The translations under genes were made by a program, and so were the position numbers. From an uncultured Clostridia bacterium (GTDB taxonomy: Bacteria > Bacillota > Clostridia > TANB77 > CAG-508): 64,000 bases of DNA. Shown piece by piece: positions 27,637-36,175 of this stretch (positions within the stretch are counted from its first letter, which is position 1; the number at the start of each line of letters is the position of its first letter). The notes under the pieces were generated by a model, which was given only the letters and a program-made list of their open reading frames with translations, was not told the DNA's origin and searched no databases. Where the stretch lies: the NCBI GenBank assembly GCA_934167445.1, contig CAKPKJ010000003.1, positions 1-64,000 of the forward strand, given 5' to 3'.

Positions 27637-29373
27637 TTATTTATTTAATTCTTGCTTAATCATAGGCCACACATCGTCTGAAGCCATATTATATTCCCAT
27701 GAAGCAACACCTGCTAAATCATTATCTTTTATTAATGAAATTTTAGCTTTTAGGGACTCTAAATCTTCTATCCATATTTGCTTAGTATTGTTTCCTGAAG
27801 TGAATGTAACATAATTTTGTTTTAGTTCATCATTCCATTGTTTATCTACACCATCTGGTATTGCCGCTTCTGTATTTTTTATATTCAAAGTTCCATTGCT
27901 TATAACTTTTCCATCTGCATTTGTTGTCCATACTCTTGTATAAAATGGAACTGCTAAAATTAATTTATCTGGTTCAATCTCTTCTGTTTGTAGGAACTTA
28001 ACTAAATTTAATTTTACCCAATTATATCCAGCTGTTGTACCAGGTTTAGTACTTGAACTTCCATTTTGGTCATATGCCATAAATATTATATAATCTGAAA
28101 CATCTCCAATAACATTTCTATCAAAGCACATTGACCAAGTGTCACCGCCATCTGGAGCAGTCACATCAACAGAAAGTACCATTCCAATTTCTTTTAATCG
28201 TGGTTCTAATTCTATAATAAATCTAGAAAACATATCTTTATCTTCTGACTTCATATTTTCAAAATCTATATTTATTCCATCTAATTCATATTCAACACAT
28301 TTGCTAACAATATCTTCTATTAATTCTTTACGTTTTTCATAATCATTCATTATATTAGATGTTATACTAAGGCCTTTATTCGCAGCTACTCCATTTGAAA
28401 CTATAGGCCATACTTTGTATCCATTATCCTTAGCCCATTTAACATATGCTTTTCCAGAATTCCCCGCATTTTCTTTTAATTTGCCGTCTGTATCTAGATA
28501 GAAAAACGCAGGTGAAACTACATTAACACCATCTATTTTTGTACCGCTTCTATCTGGAGCACTAGCATATTCTGAATAATAGTCCCAAGTTAGATTAACT
28601 TTTCCAGAAATTTGTTTTTCTTCTTCCATATTTTCTCTTATTGCAAATTCATTTTCTAATTTATTTGATTTTACAATTCCAACTTTTCCATTGGCTGTTC
28701 TAACTTTTGTATATCCTTTATCAGAATTTACAACAATTACAGCATCACCCTTCTTTACCCTATCTACAGTTTTGGAGATAAAATTGCTTGTTGATTTTAC
28801 TGCAATATTACTATTTACTATTGCTCTTTTTTGCTCTTTATCTAACGAATCCATTGTAACAATATTAGACTCTTGTATATTTGATATTTCTATATTATAT
28901 ACATCAGCCATTTCAGATATAGGTAAATAGATTTGTCCATCTTTTTCAATTGCTGATGATGATATTTGCTTATCTGAGCCATTAATATTTATCACTTTAT
29001 TTTCCAAACCTATTTCAGCTATTTTCTTGTCATATGTTGTTATTATTTCTTTTGTCTTATCATCTTGATAAATATGTTTGTCAAAGAAATTAGCAATATC
29101 CTGTTTAGACAGGTATATTACATCATTTTCTATTAATACATCATTTTTCAAGCTTGATGTTACATTTTTATTATTAATAACAAGATTCGTCCTTTTATTG
29201 TTATCTATAATAATATAATCATTTGCTATCATTGCAGCAATTCCTATAACAATAATCGCTATGATTGTAAAAAACACACTTTTTATTACTTTCTTTTTAT
29301 GTTGTACCTCTTCTTTCGTCATTTTCTTTCTACTTGACTTTTCTTTAACTACAACTCTTTTTCCTCTTTTCAT
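27637..29373 (-). CDS. Membrane-anchored GH18 glycoside hydrolase with SH3-like and amidase-enhancer-like stalk
   Basis: About 578 residues: a basic cytoplasmic tail, one membrane helix (about 32-53), a copper-amine-oxidase-N-like beta domain (about 60-175; YLPISEMADVYNIEI), a bacterial SH3-like segment (about 190-245; VKKGDAVIVVNSDKGYTKVRT) and a GH18 barrel (about 260-575) with catalytic Glu in LDGINIDFENM. The architecture is that of spore-cortex or cell-wall lytic GH18 proteins (YaaH/YdhD type). Start at the second ATG (29373) has AGGAAG close upstream; an ATG at 29385 is possible. Confidence 0.88.
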   Translation of the reverse strand: MKRGKRVVVKEKSSRKKMTKEEVQHKKKVIKSVFFTIIAIIVIGIAAMIANDYIIIDNNKRTNLVINNKNVTSSLKNDVLIENDVIYLSKQDIANFFDKHIYQDDKTKEIITTYDKKIAEIGLENKVININGSDKQISSSAIEKDGQIYLPISEMADVYNIEISNIQESNIVTMDSLDKEQKRAIVNSNIAVKSTSNFISKTVDRVKKGDAVIVVNSDKGYTKVRTANGKVGIVKSNKLENEFAIRENMEEEKQISGKVNLTWDYYSEYASAPDRSGTKIDGVNVVSPAFFYLDTDGKLKENAGNSGKAYVKWAKDNGYKVWPIVSNGVAANKGLSITSNIMNDYEKRKELIEDIVSKCVEYELDGINIDFENMKSEDKDMFSRFIIELEPRLKEIGMVLSVDVTAPDGGDTWSMCFDRNVIGDVSDYIIFMAYDQNGSSSTKPGTTAGYNWVKLNLVKFLQTEEIEPDKLILAVPFYTRVWTTNADGKVISNGTLNIKNTEAAIPDGVDKQWNDELKQNYVTFTSGNNTKQIWIEDLESLKAKISLIKDNDLAGVASWEYNMASDDVWPMIKQELNK

Positions 29374-29449
29374 CTGCTTCCTCATTTCATTAAATTACTT
29401 TTGTATATCATATATTTCATATTTATTATAAATATCATATTGCTAAAAG

Positions 29450-30307
29450 TCAACGAACATTCTTTTTGTTTTTGATTTCATTTATCCATTTATTTATTTC
29501 TGCACCTACGAACACTGTGTAAAAACATGAATATGTCCACATCATAACTAACATTAAAGTTGTTAAACTTCCATAGGTAATTGAAAAACCTTTAAAAATA
29601 TATAAATATCTTGAGAACACAAAAGATACTACATTTAATGAAATTGCACCTAAAAATGCGCCATAAATTTGACTTTTAAATGTTACTTTTCTTCTTCCCA
29701 CAAATTTATATAATATTATAAATACTAAAAATGTTACAAATATAAATGCTATATTAGTAATTACCTTTGATAGGATAGTATAATTTTCCAATGTTTCAAA
29801 ATGTTTTTGTATAATTTCAATTAGGCTACTTCCAAACACTAAAACCATTAAGCCTAATACTATAACGAAAATAAAAACAAGCGTTTGCAGTAAAGATTTT
29901 ATTCTTAAATATGCATAGGAAGAAGTTATTTTATTTTTATCTTCATCTGTATGGAATATTGTATGTAGACCCACTGTTAATGCAAATAAACCTCTTCCAG
30001 CTGACCATAATGTAAAAATCAGCGAAATCGAAATTGTTCCAATTGATTTTGAAAATACCTCTTTTACTACTTCTAATACCATAGGGCTCATACTAGACGG
30101 AACAATATTGGATATAGCCTCAAATAAAGTATCTGGTTTGATTCCAGTATATTGTATTAAAGTTATAACTAATATTATAAATGGTATAAAAGATAAAATT
30201 GTATAATATGCACTTTGCGCTGATGACTCACTAATGTGGTCTTTATTCATATTATCTAATAAAATTTCAATATTTTTGTACCACTGTACTAATTTTTGTT
30301 TTTTCAT
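29450..30307 (-). CDS. YihY/BrkB family inner membrane protein
   Basis: 285 residues with six membrane helices and the family motifs SAYYTILSFIPFIILV (near the N-terminus), FTLWSAGRGLFALTVGL and TYGSLTTLMLVMMWTYSCFYTVFVGAEIN. Older annotation called it ribonuclease BN, which is wrong for this family; the function is unknown, possibly transport. Confidence 0.9.
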   Translation of the reverse strand: MKKQKLVQWYKNIEILLDNMNKDHISESSAQSAYYTILSFIPFIILVITLIQYTGIKPDTLFEAISNIVPSSMSPMVLEVVKEVFSKSIGTISISLIFTLWSAGRGLFALTVGLHTIFHTDEDKNKITSSYAYLRIKSLLQTLVFIFVIVLGLMVLVFGSSLIEIIQKHFETLENYTILSKVITNIAFIFVTFLVFIILYKFVGRRKVTFKSQIYGAFLGAISLNVVSFVFSRYLYIFKGFSITYGSLTTLMLVMMWTYSCFYTVFVGAEINKWINEIKNKKNVR

Positions 30308-30446
30308 TATTTTTTTAACCTCATAAATAATATATCAATTAATTTGTTTTTTTGCAAGTAATATTTTATTAAAAAAGTTAATACTTAGACTCCTCTAAAT
30401 ATTAACTTTTTACAACTTTATTATATTTTCACTTTATTTTCTTAAT

Positions 30447-31070
30447 CTAGATGTTTTCCCCTGTGCTTCTGTTATCATAACAATTTGCATTCTTCATATA
30501 AAACTTTCTATCAGCCAATTTTTCTTGTACACCTCTTAATGCTTCCCCAAATCTCTGAAAATGCACTACTTCTCTTTCTCTTAAATATCTTAGTGGGTCT
30601 AGTACATCAGGGTTATCCCTGCATAAATCTATTAGCTTTTCATACGTAGCCCTAGCTTTTTGTTCTGCTGCAAGATCTTCTTGTAAATTAGCAATTGGGT
30701 CTCCTTTACAGGCTAAACATGTTGCATTAAACGGAAAACCTGCTGCTGCTTGTGGATACACATCAACACCATGATCTGTATAATATGCTCCTAATCCTGC
30801 TTTTTCTATTTCTTCTATACTTGCGTTTTTAGTCAATTGATGAACAATTGTACCTACCATTTCCAAATGGGCTAATTCTTCAGTTCCGATATCATTTAAA
30901 ATTGCTTTTGCTTTTTGATCTGGCATTCCAAATTTCTGACTTAAATATCTTAATGATGCTGCAAGCTCTCCGTCAGGACCTCCATATTGAGATATTATTA
31001 CTTTTGCAAGTCTAGGATCTGTACACTTAATATTTATAGGATATTGTAATATTTTATTATATGTCCACAT
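30447..31070 (-). CDS. cotJC: Spore coat protein CotJC (manganese catalase-like)
   Basis: 207 residues with the di-manganese ferritin-like fold: Glu in DGELAASLRYLSQ, ExxH in GTEELAHLEMV, a second Glu set in AAEQKARATYE and REREVVHFQRFGE. The N-terminus MWTYNKILQYPI is diagnostic for CotJC. It follows cotJB by one base, so cotJA-JB-JC is one mother-cell operon. Confidence 0.96.
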   Translation of the reverse strand: MWTYNKILQYPINIKCTDPRLAKVIISQYGGPDGELAASLRYLSQKFGMPDQKAKAILNDIGTEELAHLEMVGTIVHQLTKNASIEEIEKAGLGAYYTDHGVDVYPQAAAGFPFNATCLACKGDPIANLQEDLAAEQKARATYEKLIDLCRDNPDVLDPLRYLREREVVHFQRFGEALRGVQEKLADRKFYMKNANCYDNRSTGENI

Positions 31071-31071
31071 A

Positions 31072-31413
31072 TTAGTTATTTCCTCCTTCCCAAGGCCAAG
31101 GTTCTTCTAGCCATCTCCATTTGTTACAAGGATATGTGATAGTAAGAGGGCCATATATTCTTTGATAGATATCTTTCATCTCTTCTAATTCATTGCAATA
31201 CTTCTTGTGTAAGCATAATGCCTTTCTATCTTCTGGATGTGTGTCTAAATATAATGCTAACTCAGTAATTGCAAATTCATGACATCTTATTTCTGAAAGC
31301 AATTCTTCTTTCTCACAATTATTTCTGGTTATTGTTTCTTCTTGTATTTCTTGAACAACAGCCATATTTTCTTCTTGTTGTTCACATTGGCAAGCTCTAT
31401 TTTCTCTATACAT
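31072..31413 (-). CDS. cotJB: Spore coat protein CotJB
   Basis: 113 residues; the conserved core ALYLDTHPEDRKALCLHKKYCNELEEMKDIYQRIYGPLT is typical of CotJB, as is the Trp-rich end. It has an unusual N-terminal extension of about 35 residues rich in Glu, Gln and Cys. The start overlaps the cotJA stop (TAATG). Confidence 0.94.
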   Translation of the reverse strand: MYRENRACQCEQQEENMAVVQEIQEETITRNNCEKEELLSEIRCHEFAITELALYLDTHPEDRKALCLHKKYCNELEEMKDIYQRIYGPLTITYPCNKWRWLEEPWPWEGGNN

Positions 31414-31766
31414 TATGCATTACACCCCTTTCCTATCGTATTTCTTTGTCTTATATAATTGATTTCTTCCATTGATTGGCAAGGAACGTATGGACTAACT
31501 AATTCTGGAAATATTGTTCCCATTTTCAAGCCAACATTAGGCTTAAATGTTCTATCCATATATTGAATTGGAACATAACTTTGAGCTAACATTGGATTAG
31601 TTGGAAATATATTACGTCCTTCGTCAAATCCACAACCACATTCATTTTCATAGTTAGTGTATGAACTTACATTACTGCATTTTTCTTCCATTATATCATT
31701 TTGTAATTTACTGTTATTGTCTTGATAATTGTTATTCATACAATAACATTTTTTATTTCTAAACAT
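31413..31766 (-). CDS. cotJA: Spore coat associated protein CotJA
   Basis: 117 residues from the ATG at 31766, which follows AAAGGAGG; an upstream ATG at 31817 has no such site. The C-terminal part (LAQSYVPIQYMDRTFKPNVGLKMGTIFPELVSPY) is the CotJA core. The N-terminal 50 residues are Cys/Asn rich and probably crosslinked in the coat. Confidence 0.92.
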   Translation of the reverse strand: MFRNKKCYCMNNNYQDNNSKLQNDIMEEKCSNVSSYTNYENECGCGFDEGRNIFPTNPMLAQSYVPIQYMDRTFKPNVGLKMGTIFPELVSPYVPCQSMEEINYIRQRNTIGKGCNA

Positions 31767-31788
31767 ATTTTTTCCTCCTTTTAATGTT

Positions 31789-31815
31789 ATTATATGATTG
31801 GTTTCGACATTTGAC
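31789..31815 (-). promoter_or_regulatory. Candidate sigma-E-like promoter of cotJ
   Basis: Minus strand GTCAAAT (31815-31809), 12 bases, CATATAAT (31796-31789), close to the sigma-E pattern of a -35 with ATA/AAT and a -10 CATACAAT. Position and the gene's known mother-cell expression support it; the spacer is slightly short. Confidence 0.4.
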
Positions 31816-31881
31816 ACAAAAAATAGAGCAGAAAACTTTATGTGTTCTCTACTCTTTATCCTTAATAAGTTTTACAAAATA

Positions 31882-32421
31882 TTAGTCTAAATAATTATCT
31901 ATTTTTCTTATGAAAATTATATTTTCAACAATATTTGCAATTCCATATACTAGTATTGCGATTCCTCCTGTTTGTATTAATGCTCCTGGATTTGCCAAAA
32001 CATAAATTCCAAGTCCAATAGTAATAATTGCTAATATTAAACTTATACCCCATAATGTTGTTTTATAATCTTTCCATACTATAGTTGTTTGTAAATTTAA
32101 TATTCCACTATATAATATCCAAATTGCTATTAAAATTCTAGCAGCTGATAGTATAAGGTCTGAGCAAAACATTAATACAACTCCAACTAAAATCATTACT
32201 ACTGCCATTGCAAGTAAGTAATTATCGGTTCTATTAGTTGAAAAGTAATCTATTGCTTTTAGAACTCCTATTGCAATAAATAGTAATCCTACTAAAAAAG
32301 ATATTCCTGACATTACATATTCAGGTCTTGCAATTAGCATAATTCCTAATAATATAAATACTAGTGAAATTACAATATCAGTCCATCCTGACTTTTTTAA
32401 AAACTTTTTCCACATTTTCAT
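31882..32421 (-). CDS. DUF308/HdeD family membrane protein
   Basis: 179 residues with six membrane helices in three similar pairs (LGIMLIARPEYVMSGISFLVGLLFIAIGVLKAI; VGVVLMFCSDLILSAARILIAIWILYSGI; GLGIYVLANPGALIQTGGIAILVYGIANI). This is the HdeD-like DUF308 fold. Function unknown. It follows the tetR gene in the same direction and may be its target. Confidence 0.88.
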   Translation of the reverse strand: MKMWKKFLKKSGWTDIVISLVFILLGIMLIARPEYVMSGISFLVGLLFIAIGVLKAIDYFSTNRTDNYLLAMAVVMILVGVVLMFCSDLILSAARILIAIWILYSGILNLQTTIVWKDYKTTLWGISLILAIITIGLGIYVLANPGALIQTGGIAILVYGIANIVENIIFIRKIDNYLD

Positions 32422-32490
32422 TACCCTCTTTTCTTTATATTTACTTTGATAAAATTAATATACCATAATAAAATTTATTTGTACATATTT

Positions 32491-33096
32491 TTACTGCTTT
32501 TTCATACCTTTTTTTAATATTTCAATTTCTCTAATTAGTCTTTGTTTTCCCTCTTCAAATGTAATCTTTTTTAAGACTACTTCCATCGAAATTGCTCTTA
32601 CAATAGCATTTAATATTTTTAAGAAATATTGTAAATCATCATCATTTTCAATTTTCAATTCCTCTTTATTTATCATTTTTTCAATTGTTCTTTTGCTTCT
32701 TAACATTTCTTTACACTCGCCAAAAATATTTATATTATTTTTCTTTACTTCTTGTAAGATGTTTTTGAACAATCTTTCGTTTTCGTCTCTTTCTGTTATT
32801 TTAGCCATATCCTCATATATATTAACAGATGTTTCGAATATATCCCCTTTATTTCTTAACAAATATTGATATATTTTATTTTTTTCTTTTTCTAAATATT
32901 TATCTATAATATAATAAATAGCATCTTCTTTGTCTTCAAAATATTGGTAAAAACTTCCTCTTGGAATATTTGCTTCTAAAATTATATTGCTGATTGAAGC
33001 TTTTTCGAAGGAATTACGACTAAATTCTTTTATCAATGCTTTTTCTATCTTTTCTTTTTTGTCTTCTTTCAAATTAAAAAATGTTTGTTTTGGCAT
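32491..33096 (-). CDS. TetR family transcriptional regulator
   Basis: 201 residues. The N-terminal HTH (about 22-50) reads SISNIILEANIPRGSFYQYFEDKED, the standard TetR pattern; the rest is all-helical ligand-binding domain. A perfect palindrome lies between its promoter and start codon, consistent with autorepression. The DUF308 gene downstream (69 bases) is the likely coregulated partner. Confidence 0.9.
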   Translation of the reverse strand: MPKQTFFNLKEDKKEKIEKALIKEFSRNSFEKASISNIILEANIPRGSFYQYFEDKEDAIYYIIDKYLEKEKNKIYQYLLRNKGDIFETSVNIYEDMAKITERDENERLFKNILQEVKKNNINIFGECKEMLRSKRTIEKMINKEELKIENDDDLQYFLKILNAIVRAISMEVVLKKITFEEGKQRLIREIEILKKGMKKQ

Positions 33097-33116
33097 ATAA
33101 TATCACATCCTTTTGA

Positions 33117-33165
33117 ATGACACTTTGTCATACATTATTTTATAATATTCCTCTGACTGTGTCAA
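33117..33165 (-). promoter_or_regulatory. tetR promoter with palindromic operator
   Basis: Minus strand -35 TTGACA (33165-33160), 17-base spacer, -10 TAAAAT (33142-33137), then the palindrome ATGACA-CTT-TGTCAT (33117-33131) over the transcript start: a classic autorepressor layout. Confidence 0.7.
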
Positions 33166-33215
33166 CAACAATTTGTGATTTTTGTAGCAAATGCTTGGCT
33201 ATTTGTAAAATTCAT

Positions 33216-33248
33216 AAAAAAATAACGTCTGTCTTATTACAAACGTTA
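33216..33248 (-). terminator. Terminator of rpmF
   Basis: TAACGTTTGT pairs with ACAGACGTTA (one G-T pair) around a 6-base loop and is followed by seven Ts on the minus strand. Confidence 0.85.
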
Positions 33249-33257
33249 CTAAAATAC

Positions 33258-33449
33258 TTACGCATTTTCTGTTTCTTTTTTAGCTATTACTTCTTTTCCA
33301 TCATAATATCCACAGTTTTTGCAAACTCTATGTGGTAATACTGGTTCATGACAACGTGGGCAAGTTGAAAATGTTGGTACTTCTTTTTTCCATGTTGACC
33401 TTTTTGAATGTGTTCTTGCTTTTGACCATCTTCTTTTTGGTTGTGCCAT
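33258..33449 (-). CDS. rpmF: Ribosomal protein L32
   Basis: 63 residues, start MAQPKRRWSKARTHSKRS, with a zinc-ribbon CPRCHEPVLPHRVCKNCGYYDGK. Full length, with GGAGGG before the start. The usual partner DUF177 (YceD) gene is not next to it. Confidence 0.96.
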   Translation of the reverse strand: MAQPKRRWSKARTHSKRSTWKKEVPTFSTCPRCHEPVLPHRVCKNCGYYDGKEVIAKKETENA

Positions 33450-33581
33450 TATTATCCCTCCTTGTTTATCGCGATATATGTATATATCTTTTCAATTTTA
33501 TCTTATTCATATATGACATTGCCTTTAGTCACTATAAAATTATACAAGTATTTTCTATTTTTGTCAATAGTTATATTACCT

Positions 33582-34121
33582 TTATTTACAATATTTTTCA
33601 TAATTTTTTCTAAAGTTCGCCTTTGTAAATGTTTTACTTATCCCCTCTTCTACAGCTTGTTCTAGTATAGCAGTTACAAATTGCTCTGTTTTAGAATTTA
33701 TCTTTTCATATTGTTTTTCTTTATTCCAATAATCTAATTCATATTGTTCCGAAAATTTTTCTTTTTCATAGGCCATCCCAGCAGCCATTTTATCACAAAT
33801 CATTTCTGCTGCATATTTATATGGAATTATTGGCGTTTTATCTGGCGCAATATCATCGACCCAATATTCCGGATGATGTTTGTTTCTTCCCTTATGATGT
33901 AACCACGCTTCGGAATATCCTTTATCTTTTTTTGCCTCTGTTATTGGAGAATGTATCCCTACATAATATTTACAACTTTCAATAAATTCAGTAGGTGAAA
34001 ACTTAGAAAAGTCATGTACAAGCCCTCTCCAAGGCTCTCCAATTTTGCAACATAATCTGAAAACTTTCCATTTATGATTACATACCAAGCCAAAATGTAG
34101 AAATATATTTTTTATTTTCAT
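33582..34121 (-). CDS. DUF5662 family protein (HD-like)
   Basis: 179 residues. His-rich segments LVHDFSKFSPTEF and AWLHHKGRNKHHPEYW could form a metal site similar to HD-domain enzymes. I recognise the DUF5662 family pattern but know no established function. Monocistronic, convergent with nothing; a divergent asnB gene begins 176 bases upstream. Confidence 0.75.
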   Translation of the reverse strand: MKIKNIFLHFGLVCNHKWKVFRLCCKIGEPWRGLVHDFSKFSPTEFIESCKYYVGIHSPITEAKKDKGYSEAWLHHKGRNKHHPEYWVDDIAPDKTPIIPYKYAAEMICDKMAAGMAYEKEKFSEQYELDYWNKEKQYEKINSKTEQFVTAILEQAVEEGISKTFTKANFRKNYEKYCK

Positions 34122-34297
34122 TTATTTTTCCTCATACTATATTTTTTATAATTACTATTTTTTAGATATATATTGTTACAATCTACTTTTCTAGTTTACT
34201 ACAATTTTTTTACTAAATCAATAAATTTTACATACTTTTTTGCATACACTATATAATAAGTTATAATATTAATGTAATTTTAAAATGGAGGAATGTT

Positions 34298-36145
34298 ATG
34301 TGTGGTTTTGTTGGATTTGCTAATTTCGAAAAAGATATTTCAAATGAAAAATATATTTTAAAAAGCATGAATAATACGCTTTTTAGAAGAGGGCCTGACG
34401 AACAAGGATATTATATAGACAAAAATGTTGCTCTCGCCCACAAAAGACTTGTTGTTATAGACCCAGAGGGCGGAAAACAACCTATGGTTGAAAAATATTC
34501 ATTTGGTACATATGTTATGATATATAATGGCCAAATATATAATACAAAAGAATTAAAAAAAGTGTTATTAAAAAATAATTTTGAACTTCAAGGACATTCA
34601 GATACAGAAATTCTTTTAAAAAGCTATATTTATTATGGAAATGATGTTGTAAAACATTTAAATGGCATTTTTGCATTTGCAATATGGGATACACAAAAAA
34701 ATCAAATATTTTTAGCAAGAGATCATTTTGGTGTTAAGCCTTTATTTTATACAATAATTGATAAAACTCTTGTCTTTTCTTCTGAAATTAAAGGATTATT
34801 AGAATATCCTGGTGTTAAAAAAGTATTAGACTCTCAAGGAATTTCTGAATTGTTTGGCATCGGTCCTGCACATACTCCTGGTTTATCTGTTTTTAAAGAT
34901 ATATTTGAAATTAAGCCTGCTCATTTTGCCATATACAATCATTCTGGATTACACTTAGAACAATATTGGAAACTTATTTCTAAAGAACATACCGATAGTT
35001 TAGGCCAAACTTGTGAACATTTAAAATTTTTATTAAATGATTCTATAACAAAACAATTAGTAGCTGATGTTCCTCTTTGTACCTTTCTATCTGGTGGATT
35101 AGATTCTAGTATTATTACAAAATTTGCGTCTGATTATTATGAGGCTAATTTAATGCCACCATTAGACACTTATTCTATAGATTATGTTGATAATGATAAA
35201 AATTTTGTTAAAAGTGATTTTCAGCCAAATTCAGATAACTTTTACATTGACCTTGTTCAAAAGAATTTAAAAACTAATCATCATAAAATTATAATAGACA
35301 CACCTGAATTAGCAGATGCTTTAGAAGATGCTATGATTGCAAGGGATGTACCAGGAATGGCTGATATTGACTCATCTTTATTATTGTTCTGCAAAAACGT
35401 GAAAAAAGAAAAAACAGTTGCATTAACAGGTGAATGTGCTGATGAAATCTTTGGTGGATATCCCTGGTTTTTTAGACAAGATGCTTTAACTAGTAATACT
35501 TTTCCTTGGTCTATCTCTCTAGATGAAAGGCAAAAACTTTTAAATCCTTCAATTGGCAAAGAAATATCTTTAAAAGAGTATATTGACTTTAGATATAACG
35601 AAAGTTTAGATAAAGTTGAAATACTTCCAACAGATTCAAAAGAAACTGCTGAGAAAAGGAAAATTTCATATTTGACATTAAATTGGTTTATGCAAACATT
35701 GTTAGAGCGTTCTGACAGAATGGCAATGTACAATGGTGTTGAATTAAGAGTTCCTTTTTGCGATTATAGACTAGCTGAATATGTGTGGAACATACCTTGG
35801 GAATGGAAAGCATTAAAAGGGCGTGAAAAAGGTTTATTACGTTATATTTGTAAAGATTTTCTTCCTTCTGAAATTGTTGATAGAAAAAAATCTCCATATC
35901 CTAAAACTCACAACCCAACATATCTGGCTAAAGTAAAAGAAATGCTTACAAATATTATGAAAGATAAAAATGCTCCTATTAATAATTTGCTAAATAGACA
36001 ATATATTTTAGAAATTTTAGAAACTGATGGTAAAGCGTTTACAAGGCCATGGTTTGGCCAATTAATGGTCGGCCCACAACTAATTGCTTATTTATGTCAG
36101 GTAAATATGTGGCTTGAGAGGTATCAGCCTAGAGTTGAAATATAA
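34298..36145 (+). CDS. asnB: Glutamine-hydrolysing asparagine synthase B
   Basis: 615 residues. Cys2 (MCGFVGF) is the glutaminase nucleophile and the N-terminal class II amidotransferase domain runs to about 200. The synthetase domain has the PP-loop SGGLDSS (about 265-271), the TGECADEIFGGYPWF segment and the C-terminal FCDYRLAEYVWNIPW motif. It makes asparagine from aspartate with glutamine and ATP. GGAGG precedes the start. Confidence 0.95.
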   Translation: MCGFVGFANFEKDISNEKYILKSMNNTLFRRGPDEQGYYIDKNVALAHKRLVVIDPEGGKQPMVEKYSFGTYVMIYNGQIYNTKELKKVLLKNNFELQGHSDTEILLKSYIYYGNDVVKHLNGIFAFAIWDTQKNQIFLARDHFGVKPLFYTIIDKTLVFSSEIKGLLEYPGVKKVLDSQGISELFGIGPAHTPGLSVFKDIFEIKPAHFAIYNHSGLHLEQYWKLISKEHTDSLGQTCEHLKFLLNDSITKQLVADVPLCTFLSGGLDSSIITKFASDYYEANLMPPLDTYSIDYVDNDKNFVKSDFQPNSDNFYIDLVQKNLKTNHHKIIIDTPELADALEDAMIARDVPGMADIDSSLLLFCKNVKKEKTVALTGECADEIFGGYPWFFRQDALTSNTFPWSISLDERQKLLNPSIGKEISLKEYIDFRYNESLDKVEILPTDSKETAEKRKISYLTLNWFMQTLLERSDRMAMYNGVELRVPFCDYRLAEYVWNIPWEWKALKGREKGLLRYICKDFLPSEIVDRKKSPYPKTHNPTYLAKVKEMLTNIMKDKNAPINNLLNRQYILEILETDGKAFTRPWFGQLMVGPQLIAYLCQVNMWLERYQPRVEI

Positions 36146-36175
36146 AAATAGAGATTCTTAAGTGAATCTCTATTT
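36146..36175. terminator. Bidirectional terminator between asnB and mutS
   Basis: AAATAGAGATTC (36146-36157) pairs perfectly with GAATCTCTATTT (36164-36175), followed by CATTTT. It overlaps the last codons of mutS. Confidence 0.8.
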